The notes below the pieces were generated by a model. That model saw only the letters and a list, made by a program, of their open reading frames with translations. It searched no databases and was not told the origin of the DNA. Positions 17,456-26,745 of a stretch of 64,000 nucleotides of DNA are shown one piece after another (the stretch's first letter is position 1; each line of letters starts with the position of its first letter). The stretch spans positions 23,428-87,427 of the forward strand of contig NZ_CAXBCK010000008.1 in assembly GCF_963974425.1 (NCBI RefSeq), in the 5' to 3' direction. This DNA comes from Marixanthomonas sp963974425. Its GTDB lineage: Bacteria; Bacteroidota; Bacteroidia; Flavobacteriales; Flavobacteriaceae. The translations under genes and the position numbers were made by a program.

Positions 17456-18226
17456 ATGACACACACTTTTAAAAACACTCCTATATATTATAGTATAACC
17501 GGAAGCGGTCCGGCAATGGTTTTATTGCATGGCTTTTTGGAGAGCTCTACTATGTGGGATAAATATATTCTTTCACTTTCAGAAAAACATACCGTCATCA
17601 CCATAGATTTTCCCGGACACGGAAAAAGCGGAGTTGTTTCTGACACACACAGCATGCAACTTATGGCCAAAGTAGTAAAAAGTGCTTTAAATGAATTAAA
17701 TATTGAGTCTGCAACATTTGTAGGTCACTCCATGGGCGGCTATGTAGCATTAGCTTATACTGAATTGTTTCCAGATGAAGTTGAAAAATTAGTTTTATTG
17801 AATTCTACACCTACAGCAGATTCAGAAGAACGTAAGCAAAACCGAAGACGCGCTTTAAAAGTACTGGATCATAATGCAGAAGCTTTTATAAGTATGGCGA
17901 TTATGAATTTGTTTTCTGAAAATTCAAAAAAGAAATTTATTTCTGAAATTGAAGCATTAAAAAAAGAAGCGCTTCAGTTTCCAGTAGCAGGGATACAAGC
18001 TGCTATTCGCGGGATGATTAATCGTAAAGATCGAACCGAAGTTTTAGCAAATTTCAGAAGAGAGAAAGTAATGGTATGCGGTAATGAAGACCCAATTATG
18101 CCTATTTCAGATTCAAAAAACATTTCAGAAAAAACAAATTCAAAGCTTATTCAATTAGAAGGAGGACATATGAGTTGGTTAGAAAACACCGATGAAACAC
18201 ATAGAATATTGCATTTCATCGAATAA
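17456..18226 (+). CDS. Alpha/beta-fold hydrolase
   Basis: 256-residue alpha/beta hydrolase. The oxyanion region is LLHGFLESS, the nucleophile elbow is GHSMGGYVALAY with the catalytic Ser, and the catalytic His is in LEGGHMSWLE near the C-terminus. A charged cap region rich in Lys and Arg lies in the middle. There is no signal peptide. It resembles MenH/haloperoxidase-like esterases, but no substrate can be inferred. It starts 11 bases after the upstream terminator, so its promoter probably overlaps that hairpin. Confidence 0.85.
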   Translation: MTHTFKNTPIYYSITGSGPAMVLLHGFLESSTMWDKYILSLSEKHTVITIDFPGHGKSGVVSDTHSMQLMAKVVKSALNELNIESATFVGHSMGGYVALAYTELFPDEVEKLVLLNSTPTADSEERKQNRRRALKVLDHNAEAFISMAIMNLFSENSKKKFISEIEALKKEALQFPVAGIQAAIRGMINRKDRTEVLANFRREKVMVCGNEDPIMPISDSKNISEKTNSKLIQLEGGHMSWLENTDETHRILHFIE

Positions 18227-18291
18227 ATTTACCTTTTAACGTTTTTTTAAAACTTTTTTATATATTTATCACAACAAAAAACGTAAAAAAC

Positions 18292-18534
18292 ATGAGTAAT
18301 TCCTCTAAGTCCTCATTTATAATAAAAAGTTTAGTGTGTCAAACCATTGGCCATAAATACATTGAAACTCGAAAAATAACCAATCACATTCACGAATATA
18401 CGTGCAAGCACTGTGGCCGTGAAGTAACCGAAAACCCAACGGGAAATATAGAATTACTTACTCATAAAGTTAGAGAGGTTAACAACAATGTAGCAGACTT
18501 TTTTGAAAGGAAAAACAGAAACGTAGCTATATAA
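18292..18534 (+). CDS. Small zinc-ribbon-like protein (DUF1660-like)
   Basis: 80-residue protein with C16-x4-H21 (CQTIGH) followed by C38-x2-C41 (CKHCG), a possible CHCC zinc site. The spacing resembles DUF1660-type small proteins, known mainly from phages, but the similarity is judged by eye only. There is no signal peptide or membrane segment. It ends three bases before the convergent thiL stop. The ORF looks real from its codon use and ATG; the function is unknown. Confidence 0.65.
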   Translation: MSNSSKSSFIIKSLVCQTIGHKYIETRKITNHIHEYTCKHCGREVTENPTGNIELLTHKVREVNNNVADFFERKNRNVAI

Positions 18535-18537
18535 GCT

Positions 18538-19593
18538 CTAATTGTCTTCTTGCATTGAATTCCAACCTCTTGCTACCAATGGAATTTTTGTGTTAGCTCG
18601 TGTTATTAAGTGCATCCCTTCACTCTCTTGAGTCATATGTCCAATAACGGTTAAGTGTGGGTTCCCTTTAATTTTTGGAAAATCTTCAGTAGAAATAGTA
18701 AATAACAACTCGTAATCTTCCCCTCCACTTAAAGCAATGGTGGTACTATCCATTTCAAATTCTTCGCAGGTTGAGATGACTTGTGGATCTAATGGAATTT
18801 TATCTTCATATAAATTACAACCTACTTTCGAGTTTTTACAAATGTGAATTATTTCAGAAGATAATCCATCACTCACATCGATCATAGAAGTAGGTTTAAC
18901 GTCTAGGTCTTTCAATAAGACAGAGATGCCTTGTCGCGCTTCTGGCTTTAATTGACGTTCAATTATATAAGTATATTTATCAAGATCAGGCTGCGATTTC
19001 GGATTCACTTTAAAAACCTGTTTTTCACGTTCTAAAACCTGAAGACCTAAATAAGCAGCGCCCACATCACCTGTTAAAACCAATAAATCATTTTCTTTTG
19101 CGCCACTTCTATAAGTAATATTTTCTTTACTTACTTGACCCAAAGCCGTAACACTTATAACTAATCCTGTTGTAGATGAAGTAGTGTCACCACCCACCAC
19201 ATCAACATTATAAATACTTGCAGCCGTTTCAATTCCGGCATATAATTCTTCCAACGCCTCCACTGGGAATCGATTGGAAACAGCAATTGAAACGGTAATT
19301 TGGTTTGCCTTAGCATTCATAGCAAACACATCAGATAAATTGACTACAACAGTTTTATACCCTAAATGTTTTAATGGCATATAACTTAAATCGAAATGCA
19401 CACCCTCCACCAACATATCTGTTGTAACGACTATTTGGTTATTTTCTTCGGAAGTAATAACTGCAGCATCGTCACCTATTCCTTTAACCGTAGTATCTTG
19501 CTTTATTTTAAAGTTTTTTGTTAAATGATCTATTAGGCCAAATTCACCCAATTCTGAAATGCTAGTTTTTGAATCGTTTTTATTATCGAACAT
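18538..19593 (-). CDS. thiL: Thiamine-monophosphate kinase
   Basis: 351-residue PurM/ThiL-fold kinase that phosphorylates thiamine monophosphate to thiamine diphosphate with ATP, the last cofactor-forming step. Typical motifs are KGIGDDAAVI near the N-terminus, TTDMLVEGVHFDL, NLSDVFAMNA, VVGGDTTSS and SMIDVSDGLSSEI, with a late SGGEDYELLFT. It is cytoplasmic. It stands alone; no other thiamine genes are nearby and no THI-box riboswitch was recognised upstream. Confidence 0.95.
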   Translation of the reverse strand: MFDNKNDSKTSISELGEFGLIDHLTKNFKIKQDTTVKGIGDDAAVITSEENNQIVVTTDMLVEGVHFDLSYMPLKHLGYKTVVVNLSDVFAMNAKANQITVSIAVSNRFPVEALEELYAGIETAASIYNVDVVGGDTTSSTTGLVISVTALGQVSKENITYRSGAKENDLLVLTGDVGAAYLGLQVLEREKQVFKVNPKSQPDLDKYTYIIERQLKPEARQGISVLLKDLDVKPTSMIDVSDGLSSEIIHICKNSKVGCNLYEDKIPLDPQVISTCEEFEMDSTTIALSGGEDYELLFTISTEDFPKIKGNPHLTVIGHMTQESEGMHLITRANTKIPLVARGWNSMQEDN

Positions 19594-19806
19594 GTATAGA
19601 AGGTTTTAGTATGCAAAAATAAGGGTTAACGTTTAAACAAACTGTCTTTGTCTTTAAAAACTCAATATTGATAATGAGTTAATTAGATGCTCGCCCTATA
19701 AATAATTTTTGTAGTTTCGCAACACATTTTCTATGATAATCTTATTAACTTATATCATTTAGTGCTAAATTCACAGTCTTATACCGTATAACCAAATACT
19801 TTACTA

Positions 19807-21729
19807 ATGAAAAAAACTCTACTTTCACTCTTAATTTTGGCATGCACGCAAGTTTTCGCACAAACCCCTTGTAATAACGGGATGGCTGGTCCATACCCTT
19901 GTAATGGGTACGATTTACAATCACGCATTTCTCTTGGAGATATGAATGCAAATGCTGCAAATGATTCTTGGGGCTGGACAGACCCTCAAAATGGTAAAGA
20001 ATATGCAATTATTGGTCTTGAAGGAGGCACTGCTTTTATTGACATTTCAGACCCTACAAATCCAATATATTTAGGAAAATTACCAACACACAGTTTTAGT
20101 AGCAATTGGAGAGATGTTAAAACATATAGTAATCATGCATTTATAGTTAGTGAAGATTTTTCACACGGAATGCAAGTTTTTGATTTAACCCGACTACGAA
20201 ATGTAGCAAATCCACCGGAAACATTTACTGAAGATGCACATTATGATGATTTTGGTAATGCCCATAATATTGTGATAAACGAAGACACTGGTTACGCCTA
20301 CGCAGTTGGAACATCTACTTATAATGGAGGCTCTCATTTTATAAACATACAAGACCCAACAAACCCTGTAGCTGCAGGTGGCTTTGGGAATGACGGATAT
20401 ACCCACGATGCACAAGTTGTTACTTATAATGGTCCAGATAGTGACTATACGGGTCGTGAAATTTTATTAAGTAGCAGCGGTTACGAAAACTATGTTTCTA
20501 TTGTAGATGTTACCGATAAAGCAAACCCTCAAAGTATTTCAACCATTAATTATCCTAATTCAAGTTACACCCATCAAGGTTGGTTTACAGAAGATCAGCG
20601 CTTTTTTATACTTGGCGACGAAATAGATGAACAGGATTTTGGCTTTAACACAAAGACTATCATATTTGACTTGAGCGACCTTGATAATCCGGTATTAGAT
20701 TTTGATTATTACGGAACAACTGAAGCTACCGATCATAATGGATATGTGCTTGGAGATAATTACTATTTAGCCAATTATGCTGCTGGATTGAGAGTACTTG
20801 ATATTTCTGATATTGAAAATGGAAATATTTCCGAAACAGGATATTTTGACTCTTTCAGTGCTCATAATAGTGTGGGATATGAAGGTGTTTGGAATGTATA
20901 TCCATACCTAGGAAGCGGTAACATTATAATCAGTGATCGCTCAGGAGGATTGTTTGTAGTAAAATCATCAGCTCCAGATACCACGAACCCTGTTGCAGTT
21001 TGCCAAAATGCAACTGTCTCATTAAATTCAAATGGAGAAATCATTGTTGACCCTAACCTATTGGACGGAGGCTCAAGCGATGATAGTGGTTCGTTCTCTT
21101 TATCCTTGAGTGAAAATACTTTTACCTGTTCAGATATAGGAGAAAACACGGTCACATTAATCGTAACAGACCCTTCAGGAAACACCGATAATTGCGCAGC
21201 AATAATCACTATAGAAGATACTACAGACCCTATATTAACGTGTACGGCAAATACCACTGTTGAATATGATTCTGGAGTCAATTTTTACACGCTACCCGAT
21301 TATGTAATAAATGATATGGTACAAGCTTCCGATAATTGCACTCAGAGCCCATCCATTTTACAAGACCCTATTGCTGGAACAGAGCTTACAGAAGGAACAT
21401 ACACCATCAATTTTGAAGCTGAAGATGATGCTGGAAACGTGGGAAACTGCTCTTTTCAATTAACTGTAACAGAAGAATTATCTGTTAATGAAGTTTCTTT
21501 TGAAAATAGCATTAAAATATTTCCAGTACCCGTATTAGATGAAGTAAATATCACTTCGGAAAACAAAACAATTGAATTTATTGACGTTTATGATATTATG
21601 GGAAAAAGGGTTTATACCGAAAAAAACATCAACGTCACTAAAAAAATAATAAACATTTCAAGCCTTTCAAAAGGAATGTATTTTTTATCAATTAACAATA
21701 AAGCAACCAAAAAAATTGTAAAAAAATAA
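19807..21729 (+). CDS. Choice-of-anchor-B protein with HYR-like module and T9SS sorting domain
   Basis: 640-residue secreted protein. After a signal peptide (to about residue 19) comes a choice-of-anchor-B/LVIVD-repeat region (about 20-390) with repeats such as FIDISDPTNPIYLGKL, NIQDPTNPVAAGG and LRVLDISDIENGN. Then follow HYR/Ig-like segments (about 395-560, with DTTNPVAVCQNATVSL and DTTDPILTC) and a type A T9SS domain (about 570-640, SIKIFPVPVLDEVNI ending KKIVKK). It should cross the outer membrane by type IX secretion and be cleaved or anchored at the surface. It is the first gene of a five-gene co-directional run ending in an MbnP/MbnH-like pair. The second gene is a paralogue lacking the HYR modules. 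Confidence 0.85.
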   Translation: MKKTLLSLLILACTQVFAQTPCNNGMAGPYPCNGYDLQSRISLGDMNANAANDSWGWTDPQNGKEYAIIGLEGGTAFIDISDPTNPIYLGKLPTHSFSSNWRDVKTYSNHAFIVSEDFSHGMQVFDLTRLRNVANPPETFTEDAHYDDFGNAHNIVINEDTGYAYAVGTSTYNGGSHFINIQDPTNPVAAGGFGNDGYTHDAQVVTYNGPDSDYTGREILLSSSGYENYVSIVDVTDKANPQSISTINYPNSSYTHQGWFTEDQRFFILGDEIDEQDFGFNTKTIIFDLSDLDNPVLDFDYYGTTEATDHNGYVLGDNYYLANYAAGLRVLDISDIENGNISETGYFDSFSAHNSVGYEGVWNVYPYLGSGNIIISDRSGGLFVVKSSAPDTTNPVAVCQNATVSLNSNGEIIVDPNLLDGGSSDDSGSFSLSLSENTFTCSDIGENTVTLIVTDPSGNTDNCAAIITIEDTTDPILTCTANTTVEYDSGVNFYTLPDYVINDMVQASDNCTQSPSILQDPIAGTELTEGTYTINFEAEDDAGNVGNCSFQLTVTEELSVNEVSFENSIKIFPVPVLDEVNITSENKTIEFIDVYDIMGKRVYTEKNINVTKKIINISSLSKGMYFLSINNKATKKIVKK

Positions 21730-21855
21730 GCTCTTTTGTAATGTTATGAAACTCGACGAGACATACTCAATATCAGTAGCGCGCTAACATTTAATCTTTT
21801 ACGTTAGGATTAGAAGCTTTAAAACAATATTTTCTATATAATTAAAACTTAAATA

Positions 21856-23268
21856 ATGAAACAATTTTATCTACTCGCATTTTCACTTATCAGCACTGTT
21901 ACTTTCAGCCAAACTCCATGTGAAAATGGAACCGCTGACGGTTTTCCTTGCCAAAACTTTGACTTATTATCGCATATTAGCCTTAGCGAAATGAATGCCT
22001 CTGGCGGAAACGACTCGTGGGGGTGGACCGATCCACAAGACGGTAAAGAATATGCTTTAATCGGTTTAGACAACGGAACTGCTTTTATCGATATCTCAGA
22101 CCCAATTAACCCAATTTATTTAGGAAAATTACCTACGCACACATCATCAAGTACATGGCGAGATGTAAAAGTATATAGTGACCACGCTTTTGTAGTAAGT
22201 GAAGCCTCTGGGCATGGAATGCAGGTTTTTGATTTAACCCGATTAAGGGATGTAACCAATCCACCAGAAATATTTACAGAAGATGCACATTACGATGGCT
22301 TTGGTAGCGCTCATAATGTTGTTATAAACGAAGACTCAGGTTATGCTTACGGAGTAGGAACAGGAACATTTAATGGAGGTCCCCATTTCGTAAACATTCA
22401 AGATCCCCTTAACCCAGTTGGCGAAGGAGGATATGCAATGGATAGTTATAGTCATGATGCTCAAGTTGTTATCTACGCAGGTCCTGATTCAGATTATACA
22501 GGAACTGAAATTTTAATAGGAAGCAATGAAAATGAAGTGGTAATAGTAGATATCACCGATAAAGCCAACCCAGAAGGCATTTCAACTATAAGCTATAATA
22601 ACGTAGGCTATACCCACCAAGGCTGGTTTACAGAAGATCAAAAGTATTTTATACTCGGAGACGAAACTGACGAAATATCTTTTGGCTTTAACACCAGAAC
22701 CTTAGTGTTTGACTTTACAGACTTGGATAATCCCCAATTTCACACTGAATTTTCAGGTCCAACTCCTGCTATAGACCACAACGGTTATGTTGTTGGTGAT
22801 AAATATTATTTTGCAAATTATTCAGCAGGTTTAAACGTATTAGATATAAGCGATATTGATAACCAAAACATTTCACAATACGGTTATTTTGACACCTATC
22901 CAAATAATAACGACGCCTCTTTTTCTGGTAGTTGGAATGTATACCCTTTCTTAGAGAGTAAGAATATAATTATTAGTGGCGGCGGTGGTTTCACTTTGGT
23001 TAGAGACAACAACGAATTAAACATTACCGAATTGAAGGAAACCAATTTTACCATATATCCAAATCCCGCTAAAGATAACCTAAACGTTGTTTCTGCAATT
23101 TCTCCTATACAACAAGTTGAAATATATTCAGTTATAGGTAAGCGTATTTTAAATTATACTTTTTCTGACAATAATAAAGAAGAGAGTCTTAACATAAATT
23201 CATTGCAAAGCGGAGTTTATTTGGTTAAAATCAATAACCTAACTACCAAAAGATTGGTGGTAAAATAA
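21856..23268 (+). CDS. Choice-of-anchor-B protein with T9SS sorting domain (paralogue)
   Basis: 470-residue secreted protein closely similar to the preceding gene over its LVIVD region, including SWGWTDPQ, LTRLRDVTNPPEIFTEDA and YTHQGWFTEDQ. A T9SS type A domain follows directly (about 395-470, FTIYPNPAKDNLNV to TKRLVVK), without the HYR modules. This looks like tandem duplication followed by module gain or loss. It is probably co-transcribed with the next gene, which starts four bases after its stop. Some eukaryotic and bacterial choice-of-anchor-B proteins carry metal-binding partners, but no enzymatic residues can be assigned here. Confidence 0.85.
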   Translation: MKQFYLLAFSLISTVTFSQTPCENGTADGFPCQNFDLLSHISLSEMNASGGNDSWGWTDPQDGKEYALIGLDNGTAFIDISDPINPIYLGKLPTHTSSSTWRDVKVYSDHAFVVSEASGHGMQVFDLTRLRDVTNPPEIFTEDAHYDGFGSAHNVVINEDSGYAYGVGTGTFNGGPHFVNIQDPLNPVGEGGYAMDSYSHDAQVVIYAGPDSDYTGTEILIGSNENEVVIVDITDKANPEGISTISYNNVGYTHQGWFTEDQKYFILGDETDEISFGFNTRTLVFDFTDLDNPQFHTEFSGPTPAIDHNGYVVGDKYYFANYSAGLNVLDISDIDNQNISQYGYFDTYPNNNDASFSGSWNVYPFLESKNIIISGGGGFTLVRDNNELNITELKETNFTIYPNPAKDNLNVVSAISPIQQVEIYSVIGKRILNYTFSDNNKEESLNINSLQSGVYLVKINNLTTKRLVVK

Positions 23269-23272
23269 CAAT

Positions 23273-24673
23273 ATGAAAATTTACAACTTAACCTATAACA
23301 TATTATTTCTTTTTACATTCATAGTCCTTTTTTCTTGTAAAAAAGATGATTCCCCAACAGTAGTAGAGGAAGAGGAAACAGAAACAGAAAATGAAACCAC
23401 AGGTTTTCAAGGTGAAATAGACTATATAAAAACTTATGGCGGTAGTAACCTTGACAAAGCAGTAAGTGTCGTATTAGCCAATGATGGGAACTATGTTATT
23501 TTAGGCTCTACTAAAAGTACCGATGGAGACATAATAGATAAAACCACATCCGATGAAGATTATTGGCTCTTAAAAGTAAAACCTGATGGCGAAATAATCT
23601 GGAGCAAAACATATGGTGGTCCCGAGGACGATACTGCTTCTAGCCTAGGAAAAACAAGTGATGGAGGCTATATAGCCTCTGGCTACAGTAGAGGTGCCGG
23701 CGGCGATGTTAGTAGTAATGCCGGATTTCATGACTTCTGGGTCGTAAAGTTTAGTGCTTCAGGTGATCTTCAATGGCAAAAAAGTTTTGGTTTTCCAGGA
23801 AGTGATAAAGCCTATAAAGCCAAGCAAACCAGAGATGGTGGTTATATAGTTGCAGGGGTGTTGGATGTTTCTGCCAGTAATGGTGATGGTGGATTAGGCT
23901 CCAGGAAACCTGAAAAAGAAGCAGGTAGATCTCTTCAGCATGCTGGAGGTGATTATTGGGTTATCAAACTGTCTGCAACGGGAGAGATGCAATGGAGAAA
24001 TTATTTCGGTGGTACTTTTACCGATACCGCTTATGATGTTCTGCAGACCTCAGATGGAGCATACCTTGTTTTTGGCACCTCAGACAGTTCTGACGTAGAC
24101 ATTTCAGAAAACATTGGCACCTATGACTATTGGGTGATAAAAGTTTCTGCAAATGGAGAATTAGTATGGGAAAAAAACTACGGCGGCACACAAATAGAAA
24201 ACCTATATACCGCAGCTAAAACTTCAAATGGGAGTTTCCTAATCTTTGGCGATACTCGTAGTGATGATATAAATGTAACCAGTAAGTTTGGAAATGCAGA
24301 CATATGGGGTGCAGAAATTGATGAAGAAGGAGTGCTACTAACACAGCAATCTTATGGTGGACTTGAATTTGAAAGCGCTAGAGGTATTACTCAACTATCA
24401 AACGGAAATCACATTGTAACAGGTAACACCAGAAGTATAAATGGAGATTTTGATCAAAACAATGGTGACAATGACGCTTTGGTTATGATAATAGATGATA
24501 AACTAAGTATTGAATTTCAATTAACAGTAGGCGGCTCAACATTTGATTTTGCTCAAGATGCAATCGAGGCAGAAAATAACACCTACGTTATTGCAGGAAG
24601 TACACAGAGTAATGACAAAGATATTCCTTTAAACCGTGGTGTAGAAGATTTATTATTATTTAAAATTAAGTAA
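23273..24673 (+). CDS. Repeat lipoprotein of the MbnP/H cluster
   Basis: 466-residue lipoprotein with lipobox FSC and C22. About seven repeats of roughly 55 residues share the pattern TYGGxxxDxAxSxxxTxDG, then DYWLLKVKPDGEIIW or DYWVIKVSANGELVW. They probably form a beta-propeller like those annotated as delta-60 or SBBP-type repeats. There is no catalytic motif. It is tightly packed between the LVIVD-repeat gene (4 bases) and the MbnP-like gene (20 bases), so it likely acts with them at the outer membrane. It may be a scaffold or binding protein; this is inference. Confidence 0.75.
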   Translation: MKIYNLTYNILFLFTFIVLFSCKKDDSPTVVEEEETETENETTGFQGEIDYIKTYGGSNLDKAVSVVLANDGNYVILGSTKSTDGDIIDKTTSDEDYWLLKVKPDGEIIWSKTYGGPEDDTASSLGKTSDGGYIASGYSRGAGGDVSSNAGFHDFWVVKFSASGDLQWQKSFGFPGSDKAYKAKQTRDGGYIVAGVLDVSASNGDGGLGSRKPEKEAGRSLQHAGGDYWVIKLSATGEMQWRNYFGGTFTDTAYDVLQTSDGAYLVFGTSDSSDVDISENIGTYDYWVIKVSANGELVWEKNYGGTQIENLYTAAKTSNGSFLIFGDTRSDDINVTSKFGNADIWGAEIDEEGVLLTQQSYGGLEFESARGITQLSNGNHIVTGNTRSINGDFDQNNGDNDALVMIIDDKLSIEFQLTVGGSTFDFAQDAIEAENNTYVIAGSTQSNDKDIPLNRGVEDLLLFKIK

Positions 24674-24693
24674 AAAACGTTAAATTATATCGA

Positions 24694-25476
24694 ATGAAAA
24701 AGAATGTTTTATTATTATTTGCAGTGACCTTGACTCTTTTTGCATGTAAGGATGTAGATGAAGAAGAAGTTGTAAACCCCAACCGAAATGTTACTTTTAA
24801 TTTTACTCAAAACTGGGAAAGCGAAGAAATCACTAATCCTGACTACCAAACCACTGAATATACAAATGCCAATGGTGAGGTATTAACTATCTCAAGGTTA
24901 CGATATTTAATTTCAGATATTACATTTACCGATGAAGAAGGCGATAGTACCGTTATTAAAGGCTATAATTTAGTTAATGCGCGAGAAGGCACAAACCTAC
25001 AGTACAAGCCTTCTAAAAAAATACCAGAAGGAACTTATGACCTAAGCTTTACTTTTGGTTTTGACGAGGAAGATAATATTGACGGTGCATATGAAGATTT
25101 AACTGCTGCAAGTTGGGGCGTTCCCGAACAACTTGGCGGAGGCTATCACTTTATGCAGATGGAAGGTACATTTATAGACAGTAACGATTCTCAAGCCCCA
25201 TATCTATATCACACCATTCGAGCAGCCGATATGACAGAAGAAGGCCTACTATTAGAAGACACTTCGTTTGAAATAAGCTTAGGCACTGTAACAGTGAAAG
25301 AAGACGCCTCTTTTGAAATTAAAATGGACGTATCTGAATGGTATAAAAACCCAAATCGATGGGATTTAAATGTTTTGAACACTAATTTAATGATGAACTT
25401 CGAAGCGCAGAAAATGATGTCTGAAAATGGCAAAACTGTTTTTAGCCTAGGAGAAGAAACCACTGTAGAAGAATAG
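24694..25476 (+). CDS. MbnP-family lipoprotein (candidate copper-binding)
   Basis: 260-residue lipoprotein with C18 (TLFAC). The core RLRYLISDITF, EGTYDLSFTFGFDEEDN and WGVPEQLGGGYHFMQMEG (W141 to G158) matches the MbnP family, first known from methanobactin operons and widespread elsewhere. In characterised members the dihaem partner MbnH oxidises a Trp to kynurenine, creating a copper site. W141 followed by a GGGY motif is the best candidate here, by position rather than alignment. A dihaem peroxidase gene follows after three bases, the partner arrangement expected for MbnP/MbnH. No methanobactin precursor or biosynthesis gene is nearby. Confidence 0.8.
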   Translation: MKKNVLLLFAVTLTLFACKDVDEEEVVNPNRNVTFNFTQNWESEEITNPDYQTTEYTNANGEVLTISRLRYLISDITFTDEEGDSTVIKGYNLVNAREGTNLQYKPSKKIPEGTYDLSFTFGFDEEDNIDGAYEDLTAASWGVPEQLGGGYHFMQMEGTFIDSNDSQAPYLYHTIRAADMTEEGLLLEDTSFEISLGTVTVKEDASFEIKMDVSEWYKNPNRWDLNVLNTNLMMNFEAQKMMSENGKTVFSLGEETTVEE

Positions 25477-25479
25477 TAA

Positions 25480-26577
25480 TTGATTTACTTTAAAAAAATA
25501 CAAACAATTTTTCTTGTCACAGCATGCTGTCTTTTTATAGCCTCATGTTCAAGTGATAAAGGTAGCAATCCTGAAGAAGAAGGCTACGAACCAACTCCTT
25601 TGGACTTGAAAGTACCGGTGTTATTTCAGCAAACAATATCATCGCCGGTAATTCCTGAAGATAACCCTCAAACCGTCGAAGGGGTTGCTTTAGGTAAAAA
25701 ATTATTTTTTGACCCCATTCTCTCTGGAGATAACACCTTAGCGTGTGCTGGTTGTCATGCACCAGAGGAAGCTTTTTCAGATTCAAGGCAATTTAGCCCA
25801 GGGATTGATGGCATAGAAGGGAGAAGAAATTCTATGCCTTTATTTAACTTAGCGTGGAATTATAAAGAAAACTTTTTTTGGGACGGCCGTGTTAATTCTA
25901 TAGAAAAACAAGCTTTAGAACCTGTTATAGACCCTGTGGAAATGCATAACACGTGGCCAAATGCCATCTCGAATATACAATCAACATCAGCGTACCCAGA
26001 ACTTTTTTCAAAAGCATTTGGCACCACTACTATAGACTCCACTTTAGTCTCTAAAGCAATTGCCCAGTTTGTACGCACCCTTATTTCAGGAAATTCAAGA
26101 TACGATCAATTTTTACGTGGTGAAATAGAACTAACGGAAGCCGAACAGAATGGTCTGGAAGTCTATGTTGATGAAGAACGAGGCGATTGTTTTCACTGTC
26201 ACGGCACACCCCCCAACGACCTACTTTGGACAGACAACGATTTTCACAATAATGGCTTAGACGAAATCTTTGACGATCTTGGTCGCGGTGCTGCCACCGG
26301 TGATCCAAGGGAGTTTGGTCTCTTTAAAACCCCTTCCTTGCGTAATTTGGCCTATACAGCCCCATATATGCACGATGGCCGTTTTGAGACTCTAGAAGAA
26401 GTAATAGATCATTATAGCGAGGGCTTAGTCTATTCTGAAACCATAGACCCACTTATGAAGGCCGTAGGCGACGGTGGCGTACAACTTACCAAACAAGACA
26501 AACAAGACCTTAAAGCTTTTTTACTTTCTTTATCTGATGAAAGTTTTATAAACAACCCAGACTTTCAAAAACCTTAG
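25480..26577 (+). CDS. Dihaem cytochrome-c peroxidase family protein (MbnH/MauG-like)
   Basis: 365-residue lipoprotein (C23 in IASC) with two c-type haem sites, CAGCH at 89-93 and CFHCH at 237-241. Typical bacterial CcP motifs GLFKTPSLRNLAYTAPYMHD and LGKKLFFDP are present. Pairing with the MbnP-like gene suggests MbnH-type protein-radical chemistry, but simple H2O2 reduction cannot be excluded. The start is TTG at 25480: a stop codon lies immediately upstream in frame and no ATG is available, while the TTG gives a full lipoprotein signal. It begins three bases after the MbnP stop, suggesting translational coupling. Location is the periplasm, membrane-anchored. Confidence 0.87.
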   Translation: MIYFKKIQTIFLVTACCLFIASCSSDKGSNPEEEGYEPTPLDLKVPVLFQQTISSPVIPEDNPQTVEGVALGKKLFFDPILSGDNTLACAGCHAPEEAFSDSRQFSPGIDGIEGRRNSMPLFNLAWNYKENFFWDGRVNSIEKQALEPVIDPVEMHNTWPNAISNIQSTSAYPELFSKAFGTTTIDSTLVSKAIAQFVRTLISGNSRYDQFLRGEIELTEAEQNGLEVYVDEERGDCFHCHGTPPNDLLWTDNDFHNNGLDEIFDDLGRGAATGDPREFGLFKTPSLRNLAYTAPYMHDGRFETLEEVIDHYSEGLVYSETIDPLMKAVGDGGVQLTKQDKQDLKAFLLSLSDESFINNPDFQKP

Positions 26578-26711
26578 ATTTTTTAGAGAAAAAATCCATA
26601 ATCCTCGTTCAATTTTAAGTCTTTACGCCCCAATTTGTTAATTATTATTTAAAACTATAACGCCATAAGTTTAAATTGCCCCCTAACTATGGCTACCATC
26701 TGTATTTACCG

Positions 26712-26719
26712 TATATTTG
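26712..26719 (+). promoter_or_regulatory. -7 promoter motif of the suf operon
   Basis: TATATTTG is an exact TAnnTTTG match, 26 bases upstream of the first suf gene. It lies in the 168-base gap after the dihaem peroxidase gene, so suf is likely transcribed on its own. No IscR- or Fur-type operator was recognised. Confidence 0.5.
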
Positions 26720-26745
26720 CAGTCTAATAAGAACAAATTTATCTT

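Noticed and set aside
24694..26577. A methanobactin biosynthesis cluster
   Set aside because: Only MbnP- and MbnH-like genes are present; no MbnA-like precursor peptide or MbnB/MbnC genes were found nearby.
26577..26596. Terminator after the dihaem peroxidase gene
   Set aside because: GATTTTTT/AAAAAATC is an inverted repeat, but its stem is almost all A-T and no T tail follows, so it is too weak to call.
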